64,000 nucleotides of DNA from Bin87 sp965261195 (GCA_965261195.1 CBDHDC010000002.1:1-64000), one strand, 5' to 3'. Shown: positions 53,690 to 62,815, counted from the first letter of the stretch. A program made the numbers and translations. Notes: generated by a model from the sequence alone, not told the origin.

Positions 53690-54043
53690 ATGTATCGGGA
53701 GCACATGAGCAAGGCAGGCATGGTGGTGGTGCAGATTCACGATCGTCTTTGGTCCTGGCAGGGAGACCGGTTGTACAGACTGCTTGTTGCCGGCTTGCTG
53801 GGAACTCTGGTGTTGTCGGCGGTCTTGTTGTGGACCGGGTTCAGGTCCCCGGACGACCGTTGGGAGACAGTGGCTGGCAGTCGGGCGGCCGTGGCGATCG
53901 AAAGCTTCAAGCTGCGCCGGTTGACTTATCGGTTGCCGCCGGAGTGCGCGATTGTGGTGTTGTTTGACAGCCCGGGAGCGGTCGGTCGGTGCTTGTCGGA
54001 AATCAGCGGTGATGCTGAAAAGGAGGAGCCATCGGTCAGGTGA
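53690..54043 (+). CDS. Single-pass membrane protein
   Basis: 117 aa from ATG 53690 (AAGGAG upstream; GTG 53669 also in frame). One membrane helix (YRLLVAGLLGTLVLSAVLLW) after a cytoplasmic segment; extracytoplasmic part of about 60 aa with a beta-rich pattern and two cysteines. Family unknown. Second gene in the TraK-like operon. Confidence 0.6.
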   Translation: MYREHMSKAGMVVVQIHDRLWSWQGDRLYRLLVAGLLGTLVLSAVLLWTGFRSPDDRWETVAGSRAAVAIESFKLRRLTYRLPPECAIVVLFDSPGAVGRCLSEISGDAEKEEPSVR

Positions 54044-54065
54044 ATGAGGCAAGGGGAGGGTTGTC

Positions 54066-54557
54066 ATGAGCTCCGAAGCAGTCATGTGCGAATGGGTCGG
54101 GACAGTTCTTGGACTGGGAGCGGGGTCCTTGATCGTCGGCGGCGTGATGTATGGCGCCTGCCGATTGATGGGCAAGAAGATGTGGGTGGTCGGTCCGAAG
54201 GGTTTGGGCGAGATTGTCGAGGTGAACGTGCTTGAGTGGCCGCTGGCGCCGGCCTGGCTTGTTGGTGTGGTGCTGGGGATGCTGTCCTATGCGGCGTTTT
54301 ACGGGTTGGGGCTTCCTGTTCTGGCGCCGAGTGTGTGGATCGGTGGCTTGTTGGGAATTGGCGGCTATGGGGCGGCGAAGATGCTGTCGGAAAACTGGGT
54401 GCATTACGAGACGTCGCCGTCCGACGAGGTGCTGGTAGCGGTTGGCATGCAGCGAGACAGTTTTGACGAGCTGGTGAGCCAGTGGCGTGAGCAGGCTGGG
54501 AAAGCGCCCAGGCGTGGTTGCTTGTGTCGCGCGCCGGGTGCGCGGTGGGCAGCGTAG
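54066..54557 (+). CDS. Multi-pass membrane protein
   Basis: 163 aa. Three hydrophobic segments (VGTVLGLGAGSLIVGGVMYG; WLVGVVLGMLSYAAFYG; VWIGGLLGIGGYGAAKM) with a cytoplasmic C-terminus (QRDSFDELVSQWREQAG). AGGGGAGGG precedes ATG 54066. Family unknown; possibly a component of a conjugation-like channel, judged only from context. Confidence 0.6.
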   Translation: MSSEAVMCEWVGTVLGLGAGSLIVGGVMYGACRLMGKKMWVVGPKGLGEIVEVNVLEWPLAPAWLVGVVLGMLSYAAFYGLGLPVLAPSVWIGGLLGIGGYGAAKMLSENWVHYETSPSDEVLVAVGMQRDSFDELVSQWREQAGKAPRRGCLCRAPGARWAA

Positions 54558-54579
54558 GCCAGGGGGAGGGCTTCAGAGC

Positions 54580-55065
54580 ATGGAGATCGAGTCGGTCGGG
54601 CCGTCGGCATGGGTCATGGCGGGTCTGGTTGTTGGCATGGCGATAGCCGGGCTTCTGGTCGTGGTTCTGAGCTGGCGGTTCTTGAAGTCGGCGGCGATGT
54701 TGGTCATTGCTCTGGGGATGCTTGGCGGGCTGGGGGTGGTCATGTACGCCGTCGTTCTGGAAGAGCCGGTCGATATCGAGGGCTGGCGAGGGAAGCTGGA
54801 ATCCGGCATCGAGCGCCTGAAGGAGGTGGTTCTGGAAATCCGGGAGTCGGACGGCGAGGCTGGCGAGCGGGAGTTTTCTGGCCCCAGGATGCCGTCAGGA
54901 AATTTTGTTGCCAAGCGAGTGTCAAGACTGGGGGGGAGTCCTGAAAAAAGGGTAAAGGAGAGCTGGAATGGAAGACAGGGACCTGGACAAGTTGTCCGAG
55001 AACGTCATGGCGCTTTTGCGCGAGATGTCGCAGCGGCAAACGATGATGTTTCACTTGCTGCGTGA
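54580..55065 (+). CDS. Membrane protein with two N-terminal helices
   Basis: 161 aa, AGGGGGAGGG before ATG 54580. Two adjacent hydrophobic helices (MAGLVVGMAIAGLLVVVLSW and AAMLVIALGMLGGLGVVMYA), then a charged domain (RGKLESGIERLKEVVLEIRE). The last 35 residues overlap the next gene. Family unknown. Confidence 0.55.
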   Translation: MEIESVGPSAWVMAGLVVGMAIAGLLVVVLSWRFLKSAAMLVIALGMLGGLGVVMYAVVLEEPVDIEGWRGKLESGIERLKEVVLEIRESDGEAGEREFSGPRMPSGNFVAKRVSRLGGSPEKRVKESWNGRQGPGQVVRERHGAFARDVAAANDDVSLAA

Positions 55066-55417
55066 GATATACGAGGAATCGAGGTTGCCGATCAAGCTGG
55101 TGCGGGAGGTGGAGGAAGACGTGTATCTGTCGCGGCGCAATCCTCGGGACCGGGGGGTTTCGGGCAGAGACGAGGACGACAGGGAAGGGGATGATCCGAT
55201 GGCACAGCTCGAAGGCATGGGCAACCCGGACGCCATCCCGGTGGTTCCCGAGGGCATGCAGGTGACCTGTATTCGTTGCAGTTACCAGTGGCGGCCAAGA
55301 ATTCCGCAGCCGTCGCTGTGCGCCAAGTGCAACGCCCCATGGTGGTACGCGCCGCGTTGGCGCTGGCATATGAAGGACAAGAAAAAAGGGAAGAAGCGCG
55401 TTACCGGGATTGAATAA
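54968..55417 (+). CDS. Zinc-ribbon protein
   Basis: 149 aa. N-terminal coiled coil (LDKLSENVMALLREMSQRQT), acidic linker, then a zinc ribbon CIRCSYQW ... CAKCNAPW and a basic tail (KDKKKGKKRVTGIE). AAAGGAG upstream. It overlaps the preceding gene by 98 nt in another frame. Likely nucleic-acid binding. Ends the operon before a strong terminator. Confidence 0.6.
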   Translation: MEDRDLDKLSENVMALLREMSQRQTMMFHLLREIYEESRLPIKLVREVEEDVYLSRRNPRDRGVSGRDEDDREGDDPMAQLEGMGNPDAIPVVPEGMQVTCIRCSYQWRPRIPQPSLCAKCNAPWWYAPRWRWHMKDKKKGKKRVTGIE

Positions 55418-55484
55418 CGGGAAAGCGTGATATACTCCGGATTGCTTTGCCAAGGTAATTTCGAGTCGGGCGATAAACGAGAAA

Positions 55485-55513
55485 GGCCGGACGGCTTCAT
55501 GCGCCGTCCGGCC
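55485..55513 (+). terminator. Hairpin after the TraK-like operon
   Basis: Perfect 11-bp stem GGCCGGACGGC / GCCGTCCGGCC with a 7-nt loop. No U tract follows. Confidence 0.6.
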
Positions 55514-55553
55514 CGCGTGCTCGACTTCTTACCAGCTCTTGCAACTGGAGTCG

Positions 55554-57272
55554 ATGCGAATGGTAGCACAGCCCCAACTGTTGTTCAACGATAACTCCTC
55601 TGCTTCAACACTCCCCACGATTGATTCCAGAATATCTCCTCAGTTCCTTTCTCAGCCTATCTTGTTTCAGGAGCCTGCCAGTCCGGTTGTCTTGCGTCTG
55701 GCGGCGTCAAATCTTTTTGAGAGTCCCAGGCCTGAACCGGACCCTGTTGTAGGGCGGTTGGAGGCTGATGTCGTCAAGTTGCCGGTGGGTACCCATTTTT
55801 GTCTGGTCTTTGAGTGCGGACCGGGCCCGGGTGGCTACCGTGCATTGGGGTCTGGTGTGATGGTCAAGGCTGCGACCTGGTTTCTGAGGACGGGTACGGA
55901 AGGGAAAACGCAGGTGGTATATGTCTTGCGGGACCGACGATTGTCGCAGGGGACTCAGAACGGCATGGCGCTGAAGCGATTGCTGGCGTGGTACGGGGCT
56001 TGCCTGGAAGCTGAAGACAGCTATCTGGGCTGGGTGCGGCCGTTGGCGTTCAGGAACTTGTTGCCAATGCAGGTACAGTCAGGCCGTCAGGATGGTTACC
56101 GGTTTCTGGAGCTTTGTTCGGGGGTGCGAAAGGATCTTTCGGATTTGGAGCACCAGCGGTTCGCGGTGCTGGCCCGGTTTTTGTACGACCGCGGGGCGCA
56201 CTTTGTACTGACGAACGGGGAGAAGCTTCCGGTCGGTGAAAGTGAGGGTGTGAAGGGGAAGGGCTGGCTCGAGCGGCGTCCGGCGCTGAGTGAGGTCCTG
56301 CGGCACCGGGAAGAAGGTGGTCTGTTGGGACTGGTTCCGTGGTCGGTGGGACTGTCGGTACTCGATGTGGACGAAGGTTCGCCGGGTGAGTTGATGTCGG
56401 TCTTTCCGCCAGCTCTGATGCTGAAGTCGAGAACGTTGAGGCGTTACCACGTCTATTACCGGGATGTGCGGCGACGGGGCAACGGCAACTGGGCGGGTTA
56501 CAAGGCCGCTGGTCAGGTGCGGAGCGGTTCTGGCTTCGTGGTCTTGTGGCAGGGTCTGGGGGCACTGGCCGGGATGTTGGCTGCTGGTGCGGGCGGCGTT
56601 CTGTTTCCGGAGTCCTCGGTGGTTTTGACGGTAGACAGGAGCAAGCGTTTCGGGCTGGCGTGGGAGCCTGCTATTACAGGGGGGTTGGCGCCTTGGGAAA
56701 TGAGTCGGAGCACGGCCAACGGGGTGCTGTTCGAACAGTTGAGGCTGTGGGCTTACAGAGAGCGTCACAAGCCGCCGTTCCTGGACCTGTGGCTTGAGCG
56801 GGTGGCGGCGAAGGCACGGGAGCTGGCGGTAGACGCCGGGTTTCTGGGGTTGCTCAGTCCGCAAGACGTGATGGGTATTGCCAGTAGCGTGGGGTCATGG
56901 GTGTGGGCCGAACACAGGGGGCAATCGGGAGAGGGCCGACGTCAGACCAACTCGGTGCAGCAGCGGAAGCGGGCGCTGGTCAGGTGGTATGGGTGTGAGG
57001 AGGCATCTGTGGTGGAGAACTTTGATATCCGTGATTACGAGATCGGCCGGCAAGCCGTCAAAGACGGTCTGACGACGGCGCAGTTGGTCAAGGAGTACGG
57101 GTTACGGGAAAGGCAGATACGGCGGTTGGTCAAGCGATTTCGGGCCAGTCTGGAACCTGGGGGGCCGCAGTTGGTGGCTCCCTGGTGGACGAGGCCGGAT
57201 CCGTTGGGGCCGGCAGGTGAGCTCTCGGTTTTTGACGAATTGCCCAAGCACAAGATGTTCAATGAGTTATGA
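55554..57272 (+). CDS. PrimPol-like replicase/primase of the mobile element
   Basis: 572 aa from ATG 55554 (ATG 55560 also possible; GGAG upstream). The centre looks like a bifunctional primase-polymerase: LGLVPWSVGLSVLDVDEGSP supplies the D-h-D metal site, and AAGQVRSGSGFVVLWQG resembles the family's glycine-rich strand with a basic residue before it. A helical C-terminal region and an HTH-like end (GLTTAQLVKEYGLRERQIRR) may bind the origin. Probable autonomous replication protein. Assignment from motifs only. Confidence 0.6.
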   Translation: MRMVAQPQLLFNDNSSASTLPTIDSRISPQFLSQPILFQEPASPVVLRLAASNLFESPRPEPDPVVGRLEADVVKLPVGTHFCLVFECGPGPGGYRALGSGVMVKAATWFLRTGTEGKTQVVYVLRDRRLSQGTQNGMALKRLLAWYGACLEAEDSYLGWVRPLAFRNLLPMQVQSGRQDGYRFLELCSGVRKDLSDLEHQRFAVLARFLYDRGAHFVLTNGEKLPVGESEGVKGKGWLERRPALSEVLRHREEGGLLGLVPWSVGLSVLDVDEGSPGELMSVFPPALMLKSRTLRRYHVYYRDVRRRGNGNWAGYKAAGQVRSGSGFVVLWQGLGALAGMLAAGAGGVLFPESSVVLTVDRSKRFGLAWEPAITGGLAPWEMSRSTANGVLFEQLRLWAYRERHKPPFLDLWLERVAAKARELAVDAGFLGLLSPQDVMGIASSVGSWVWAEHRGQSGEGRRQTNSVQQRKRALVRWYGCEEASVVENFDIRDYEIGRQAVKDGLTTAQLVKEYGLRERQIRRLVKRFRASLEPGGPQLVAPWWTRPDPLGPAGELSVFDELPKHKMFNEL

Positions 57273-57577
57273 GGATTGAAGGGTTTATGGCGTCTTGCTC
57301 GAACATTTCATAAAGTTCTGTAACGAGCTGTTTTTATGTATGTTTCGCAAATTTTGAAAGGTGATTATCAAAATCGGTCATGCCGGTTTATCTTGGGTCT
57401 TCAATCTTCCTGACCGTATCTGTAAGGTATGGGGATTAAAACTGTACAGTTCTGGATAGTACTTAGCCCTTTTTAATTCTCCGCGGTTGAGAATACTTCA
57501 GGTGCAAGTCATCAGACCCGCCCCCGAGATTTCGGGCTCGCCCGAGTTCCCCCCCGCCTGCAAAGAGTCTTGTGTGT
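57273..57577. other. No gene seen
   Basis: AT-richer spacer downstream of the PrimPol-like gene; nothing recognised. Confidence 0.3.
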
Positions 57578-57799
57578 GCGTGCGCCTGCTTTGTCCTGCT
57601 TTGCTTTGCCCTGCCTTGCCTTTTTTTTGTTCCCGGCCGGGAGTTTCGTTGCCTGTGACGATTTGGAGCTTCGGCCGGTCCTGAGTCTCATGTTTGCGTG
57701 CGCCTGCTTTGTCCTGCTCTGCTTTGCCCTGCCTTGCCTTTTTTTTGTTCCCGGCCGGGAGTTTCGTTGCCTGTGGCGATTTGGAGCTTCGGCCGGTCC
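57578..57799 (+). repeat. 118-bp tandem repeat, two copies
   Basis: Copies 57578-57681 and 57696-57799 are about 104 bp each, nearly identical, with a pyrimidine-rich start and an internal palindrome (CCCGGCCGGGAG). Noncoding. Confidence 0.85.
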
Positions 57800-57935
57800 C
57801 GCCCTGTTTTTCAGCCTTTCAGGGGATTGATCCCCGCTTTTCAAAGGTTTTTACCTTCCTGCCGCACCCCGAAGTCTGGAGCGTAGCGACGGACGTAGGG
57901 GTGCGGCACCAGTGAGCGAAGCGAACGGCTCGGGT

Positions 57936-58070
57936 GGGTCTATCCCCCTGCGTGCGGGGGAATGGGGTGCTGCGTGTCAACCGATCGACGGGTCTATCCC
58001 CGCGTGTCGCTGGTGTCTGGAGGGTCACGGGGGGCCTGGAAGGGGGTCTATCCCCGCGGGCTTGGGGTCA
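57936..58070 (+). CRISPR. Degenerate CRISPR-like repeats
   Basis: Three copies of GGGTCTATCCCC at 57936, 57990 and 58044, exactly 54 bp apart. The first continues CTGCGTGCGGGGGAAT, giving the hairpin-forming GTCTATCCCC-GCGTG-CGGGGGAA of type I-E repeats; the next two decay after GCGTG/GCGGG. The 54-bp period is shorter than the usual 60-61, so spacers may be eroded. A Cas6-like fragment lies 400 bp away. Confidence 0.45.
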
Positions 58071-58110
58071 GTCGGTGGGACGGGGGGTGTCTTCCGGTTC
58101 TGGGGATGGA

Positions 58111-58598
58111 GAGTGTTGGGTTTCAGGAATAATGCCCGCTATTTGCCCTCAGATTGTCTGTAGCGGCTTTTTTGGGGCAAGGATGATGAATGATCCACGT
58201 CGGGGGGATAAATCCGTTCAAGGGCCGTTCAGGGGGTAAAAACGGCGCAGCCTGAGCCCTAGTTGTTCTCGAATTCGGGTGGCGGCGGATCACTGCAGCC
58301 GGGTGGCAACTGTACGTCGTGTGGTTGCCGGAACAGGATCATGCCGTAGCCGTAGAGTGTTGGGTTTCAGGAATAATGCCCGCTATTTGCCCTCAGATTG
58401 TCCGTAGCGGCTTTTTTGGGGCAAGGATGATGAATGATCCACGTCGGGGGGATAAATCCGTTCAAGGGCCGTTCAGGGGGCAAAAACAGCGCAGCCTGAG
58501 CCCTAGTTGTTCTCGAATTCGGGTGGCGGCGGATCGCTGCAGCCGGGTGGCAACTGTACGTCGTGTGGTTGCCGGAACAGGATCATGCCGTAGCCGTA
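58111..58598 (+). repeat. 244-bp tandem duplication
   Basis: 58111-58354 and 58355-58598 are almost identical (differences such as GTAAAAACGG/GCAAAAACAG). The downstream copy holds the 3' end of the Cas6-like gene; the upstream copy is its orphan duplicate. Confidence 0.9.
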
Positions 58599-58898
58599 GG
58601 CGCGGTGGCGTCCGATGCCGTTGGTGATGAGCTGCTCGAAGCGCTCGGGGTCTTCGACGATGAAGTTGCCGCGGCAGGTGACGTCGGGGCCGAGAATGGG
58701 CGGCGTGCCGAACTTGCGAACGACGGGCACCCGGCGGTAGCTGATGATGCTGAACGTGTAAGGCTCTAGAGAGGCGCCTTTTTGCTGGTGAAAGTGTCTG
58801 TGAAGCCAGCCGCCGTAGGCTTGGTGGCGGTTGTGGTTGGTTTCGGGGATGGTTTCGGGAGGGGATTTTGGTTTGGAACGGGTTGGTGTGTGAAACAT
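58503..58898 (-). pseudogene. Cas6-like CRISPR RNA endonuclease, C-terminal part
   Basis: 131 aa. AYGGWLHRHFHQQKGASL and the C-terminal RAMP strand-loop GNFIVEDPERFEQLI ... GIGRHRAYGYGMILF match the end of Cas6/Cse3 proteins, including the glycine-rich loop with Gly-x-Gly. Only about the last 90 residues are Cas6-like; the N-terminal RAMP domain and the catalytic residues usually located there are missing. No other cas gene follows. 58899-59053 has no gene. Confidence 0.65.
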
Positions 58899-59053
58899 GC
58901 CTTATGTTGGCCACGAGCGGAGCGGTGTTCTTGGCGATGCGTAAGCGAAGTGAGTGGCCAAAAGCGAACAGGAATGGGACTCTGTCCCTTCTGTTCCTCC
59001 TGTTCGCCTCTGTTCGGGTGATTTTCGATCAGTGATAACAAGGGTTTCCGGCC

Positions 59054-59141
59054 GTCATGTTGTAGGGGTAGATCGGTCATGTTGTAGGGGTAGATCGGTC
59101 ATGTTGTAGAGGTAGATCGGTCATGTTGTAGGGGTAGACCG
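59054..59141 (+). repeat. Four 22-bp iterons
   Basis: Four exact-period copies of GTCATGTTGTAGGGGTAGAT(CG), starting at 59054, 59076, 59098 and 59120. Copy 3 has one change, copy 4 one near its end. TTTCCACAGGG, a DnaA-box-like sequence, follows at 59170. Together they mark a plasmid-type replication origin. Confidence 0.85.
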
Positions 59142-59192
59142 CTGGGCCTAGATAGTTTTCTACAGAGATTTCCACAGGGCAGCTTCAGCAGA

Positions 59193-61082
59193 TCATGCGG
59201 CAGGCTGACCATCAGCCTTGTGCCTTATCTCGAGGATGCGCCAATAATCTTTGTCACACTCGATCATGATACGTTTGGCCGATTCCAGGCGCCGAATCAA
59301 CTTATCGGCGTTTTTGCGTTCATGCGAACGGTTGGCCTTGTCGGGCTGTTCCTTGAGGCCGTATGCCAGTCGGCGGCGTGCTTCGGGATGCAGAGCTGGC
59401 ACCCTGTCGGCGTGGGGGTGGCGTTCTTCCCCTGCCAGTACCGCTTGCGGGTGGCGCCAATCCCGTTGCGGCGCATTGCCGGGCTTCCATAACAGCTTGC
59501 CTGCCTTGACGAACGGATTATTAGGATGGCCGAGGATGATGTTATCTTTCACATCGACCAAGTACCCTTGCGCGTTCCGGAGGGCTTTCGGACGGGTGGC
59601 GTAGACGCGGAAGCCGCCGTTACGCGCCTTGGTGTCGTCCCACAGGTACGCCAGTGACAGCGATAAGTCGAAAGCCGGGTCGCTAAACCTGCCATCGGCT
59701 ACCAGGCCGGGAAAGTACAAGGATGGGCCGCGATCAGATAAATCGGGGACCTCGAGCTGTATTACCGCGCGACTGTCCAGGTCGCTGGGATTTGGCATAC
59801 CACGAGCAACAACGGGGCGCCACGTTCGCCCGTCGGGAAGGCGAATTTTTGCCAGGGTGACGGCATCGAAAGCAGCCTCAAGAGCCTTTGCATGCTTGTT
59901 GGGTCTCCAAGCGTCTTCGGCCCATAACAAATTGACCAATTGGCGCAGTGTCGGGCGCCACTCGTAACGGCCGCCGGGTCGTCGCTGCTCAAGAGGCATG
60001 GAGAGCAACGAGTAGATCAGTATCCGCTTGTCGAGGCGTGCGCCGCGACCGAGTTTCAGGGCACCGAAGCCGACCGCGCTAGCCAGGATCAGGGGCGTTA
60101 CCGGGGGTAGGTCACTTTTCGTGTCTGCCGTCGGGAACAAGGCCAGTTGCAGCGATTCCGGTTCCTCGACATAGCCTGTCGTCGGCAAAAGCGCCGGGTC
60201 ATACAGCGGCTCATCGACGTAAATGGCGGAAGGCGCCGCGTTGAGAAGGCCTTTGGGTACGATGCGGTCCTGTCTTGTCTCGGGTCTCAGGGCTTCGGGG
60301 CGCTGCTGCCACATCATTACCAATGGCACCAGTGGATGCATCGGCCGATCTTCACCGCTGCGTAGCCAAGCAGAATGCACGCTTTCGAGGTCAGCAATGC
60401 CCATGTTGTCGAAAGCGACATCACTTTCCAACATCTTGTCCACAGAGGCAATTAACCGACGGGGTAGTGAATCGGGTTGCCCGCTACCACTGACGAGCCA
60501 TGTGGTGTGGCGTTTCCATATCGCCATGAGAAGCGTATCTGCTGCCGCGCGCGCGTCACTCGGACACTCGTTGTTGACCCAAGTCGCTAGCGTCTCCATG
60601 TTGGGTATCATGTCTGCTGGACTATTTGGCTGGATAAACCGCGCAACTGCTTCCAAAATTGCTGGCGTAGTACTGGCGTTTTCAAGAGAGCTGGATGGAT
60701 GGACCATGTCTTTGGGCAGGGTCGCGGCCGGGGCCCGTCGGGTCTGTTTGTGTTTATTCGGCGATTCGCCTGTCGGCGGCGCGGGAGGCCCTGCCTCTAC
60801 CGGGGCCAGGTCCGTTTTTTTCAGTCCTTCGGGTAACCCATGCATCCAGTCGTCTTGAGTCTGCCGGTCACGGTGCTCATAGTAGTCAGGCGTACCGCTC
60901 GGATAAATAATGCGGCGTATCTCCCAATGCTTGTAACCTGCCTTGTTCGTCTTGCAAGCCGTGATGGTGGGTTTCTTGTCCGTCGATCGATCTATTTCGG
61001 CGGGATCAACCCCTAAGTCTGCAGCCACGGTTTCCCGTGCACCCCGTCGAAGCATTTCGCTCAGATCGATTGGCTCCATCAT
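59193..61082 (-). CDS. Putative plasmid replication initiator
   Basis: 629 aa from the ATG at 61082 (GAGAGAGG upstream; ATGs at 61079 and 61109 also in frame). The N-terminal half is low-conservation and proline-rich in places; the C-terminal half (YEWRPTLRQLVNLLWAEDAW ... FDLSLSLAYLWDDTKARNGG) has the helix-strand pattern of winged-helix Rep proteins. No family match I can name. Position next to iterons and downstream of parA and a ribbon-helix-helix gene, all minus strand, supports a Rep role. Confidence 0.45.
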   Translation of the reverse strand: MMEPIDLSEMLRRGARETVAADLGVDPAEIDRSTDKKPTITACKTNKAGYKHWEIRRIIYPSGTPDYYEHRDRQTQDDWMHGLPEGLKKTDLAPVEAGPPAPPTGESPNKHKQTRRAPAATLPKDMVHPSSSLENASTTPAILEAVARFIQPNSPADMIPNMETLATWVNNECPSDARAAADTLLMAIWKRHTTWLVSGSGQPDSLPRRLIASVDKMLESDVAFDNMGIADLESVHSAWLRSGEDRPMHPLVPLVMMWQQRPEALRPETRQDRIVPKGLLNAAPSAIYVDEPLYDPALLPTTGYVEEPESLQLALFPTADTKSDLPPVTPLILASAVGFGALKLGRGARLDKRILIYSLLSMPLEQRRPGGRYEWRPTLRQLVNLLWAEDAWRPNKHAKALEAAFDAVTLAKIRLPDGRTWRPVVARGMPNPSDLDSRAVIQLEVPDLSDRGPSLYFPGLVADGRFSDPAFDLSLSLAYLWDDTKARNGGFRVYATRPKALRNAQGYLVDVKDNIILGHPNNPFVKAGKLLWKPGNAPQRDWRHPQAVLAGEERHPHADRVPALHPEARRRLAYGLKEQPDKANRSHERKNADKLIRRLESAKRIMIECDKDYWRILEIRHKADGQPAA

Positions 61083-61182
61083 TCCACCTCTCTCGGGCTG
61101 TTGATCCATGCCCGTTCACGTTGAACTTCAAGCAAGGGATGCATCAGATAACCGGTTCGTCTAATGATAACGGGATAACAGG

Positions 61183-61440
61183 CTATCCTGCTATCCGCTC
61201 TTGATACTCGCTCCACATGGCGATGAACAGGTCGGATTTCGAGCCTTTCTTGAATCCGAACCGCTCGCCTGCCTCTTTTGCGAAGTCGTCGAGGATGTGT
61301 TCAGGTACCGAGAACTCGATTTTTGCCTTCTTGGTCGGTTTTTCGCGCGGTGGTGTTTTCAGGTTCGAATTTGTAACGTCCGGCGTGGGCGGCGTGCCTT
61401 TACCGGTGCGTCTGGGTTTCAATTTTGCCACGTCAACCAT
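61183..61440 (-). CDS. Ribbon-helix-helix partition/regulator protein
   Basis: 85 aa. Basic, Pro/Thr-rich N-terminal tail (KLKPRRTGKGTPPTPDV) and a C-terminal ribbon-helix-helix core (KIEFSVPEHILDDFAKEAGE ... SKSDLFIAMWSEYQER). This layout is like ParG, the centromere-binding partner of ParA ATPases. Start codon overlaps the parA stop by 1 nt. Confidence 0.75.
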   Translation of the reverse strand: MVDVAKLKPRRTGKGTPPTPDVTNSNLKTPPREKPTKKAKIEFSVPEHILDDFAKEAGERFGFKKGSKSDLFIAMWSEYQERIAG

Positions 61441-62093
61441 TACGCCACCTCTCTTTCAGCGGCAGTCGCGACGGCATCAATAATGCTTTGCGCCATGGCG
61501 TCGGCTCGCTTGCGCAGTGTGGGAAATGAGGTTTCGGTGATGGCCTTTCCTTGATCCATGGCCGTCTTGAAGGCCGCACGGAATGGAATCTCGCCGTCCA
61601 GCACCGTGTATGGGGTTTGCCCAAGGTACTCCCGCGCACCGGCGATCTCTCGTGCTGAGTCCGAGGTGATGCAAAGGGCAAAGGCTACTTTGTTGGCCGG
61701 TATCCCCGCTTTCAGCAGATTGTTGGCGAGAAGCACGGAGGGCTGGAGATCGTCTAAGCCTTCGCTTGTGGGGATGATGACCATATCAGCAGCCCCACAG
61801 GCCGCTTGTGTTTCCACGGACGAATGCGGGGCGCCGTCGAAGATATAGAGGTCAAAGTTCTGGGCGTCCTGTAGGGCCGTGTCGACCGAGCGGAAGGCCT
61901 CGGCGCGTATCGGCGGCTCCAAGCCGTTTGCCGCCCTTCTCGCGGCCCAACTGACGCTCGTCGTCTGTTGTGTGTCTAGATCGGCGATTTTGGTCTGCAG
62001 TCCGCCTTTCGTGGCCTCAACGGCTACTATCCGTGCAAGCGTCGATTTCCCCACCCCGCCTTTCTGCGCGACCATGGCGATTTTGTAGGTCAT
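61440..62093 (-). CDS. parA: ParA-type partition ATPase
   Basis: 217 aa from the ATG at 62093 (AGGGAG upstream). Deviant Walker A KGGVGKSTL, Walker A' DLDTQQTTSVSW, Walker B-like FDLYIFDGAP, and the family motif IIPTSEGLDDLQPSV: a small ParA/ParF-type ATPase for plasmid segregation. It forms an operon with the ribbon-helix-helix gene and the putative rep. A strong inverted repeat sits upstream, the likely autoregulatory site. Confidence 0.92.
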   Translation of the reverse strand: MTYKIAMVAQKGGVGKSTLARIVAVEATKGGLQTKIADLDTQQTTSVSWAARRAANGLEPPIRAEAFRSVDTALQDAQNFDLYIFDGAPHSSVETQAACGAADMVIIPTSEGLDDLQPSVLLANNLLKAGIPANKVAFALCITSDSAREIAGAREYLGQTPYTVLDGEIPFRAAFKTAMDQGKAITETSFPTLRKRADAMAQSIIDAVATAAEREVA

Positions 62094-62110
62094 GGCATGT
62101 CTCCCTGCTG

Positions 62111-62156
62111 TCATGTTATCCTGCTAACTGGCTATTATGATAGCAGGATAACATGA
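62111..62156. promoter_or_regulatory. Operator/centromere-like inverted repeat upstream of parA
   Basis: Perfect 16-bp arms TCATGTTATCCTGCTA / TAGCAGGATAACATGA, 14 nt apart; a further half site GATAGCAGGA at 62171 and a related CTATCCTGCTA at 61183. Arms this long and repeated at the operon's other end suggest partition-protein binding. Confidence 0.75.
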
Positions 62157-62815
62157 TTTCTGCATAGAGGGATAGCAGGACTTCAGATGACACGAACACG
62201 CGTGCCATGTGGTCGGTATGTGACAGGTCCGATCAATCGCTTGATCCCTTGATCTTGACGGTGTCGTCGAGGAAGGCGGGCGGCGTGGGCGCTGTTGGCA
62301 ATCCGTTCATCAGTACAAGAGACCATGACATGGCTTGAGGCTGTATACGCCGCCTACCGGCCCGGACCAGGGGCTTTTTCGCCACGATTGACTTCGCCAG
62401 CCAGTATGGAGTTACGGATATTGAGCCAGACACATCGCCCTGGAATCCAACAGCGCTACGGAGTGGGAGCAGATCTGGAAGGATGGGACACAGTAGAAGG
62501 ACGGTGAGAACACGGACGAGTGGTCATAACGCTCTGGAGGGCCAGAACCTGCCTTGGCAAGAGGCCGCAGGCAACAGCCAAGGTTTTAACCTGAGAAGTG
62601 TGATCCGGTCTTTGACCCTGCCTCCTCAGATATCCAACGCCGGACAGAGGAGCTTCGGCCAGCTACGGTACGGGTTCCCAAGTTTGCTAGGCAAGCACAA
62701 CACCCCAAGCCTTACGAACTCCGTGAAGAGCCTGTTCCGAAAACGTCATTGATGATATAAGATAAATACGCTATTTTTCTTACATAAGGAAGGTATAACC
62801 AAGAGGCACGATGTC
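62157..62815. other. 660 bp without a supported gene
   Basis: No ORF with protein-like composition. It marks the boundary between the ParA replicon and the AbiE pair. AT-rich just before 62816 (TAAGATAAATACGC), a likely promoter for the next gene. Confidence 0.35.

Noticed and set aside
62233..62433. 66-aa minus-strand open frame
   Set aside because: No family, no ribosome site, not protein-like beyond chance.
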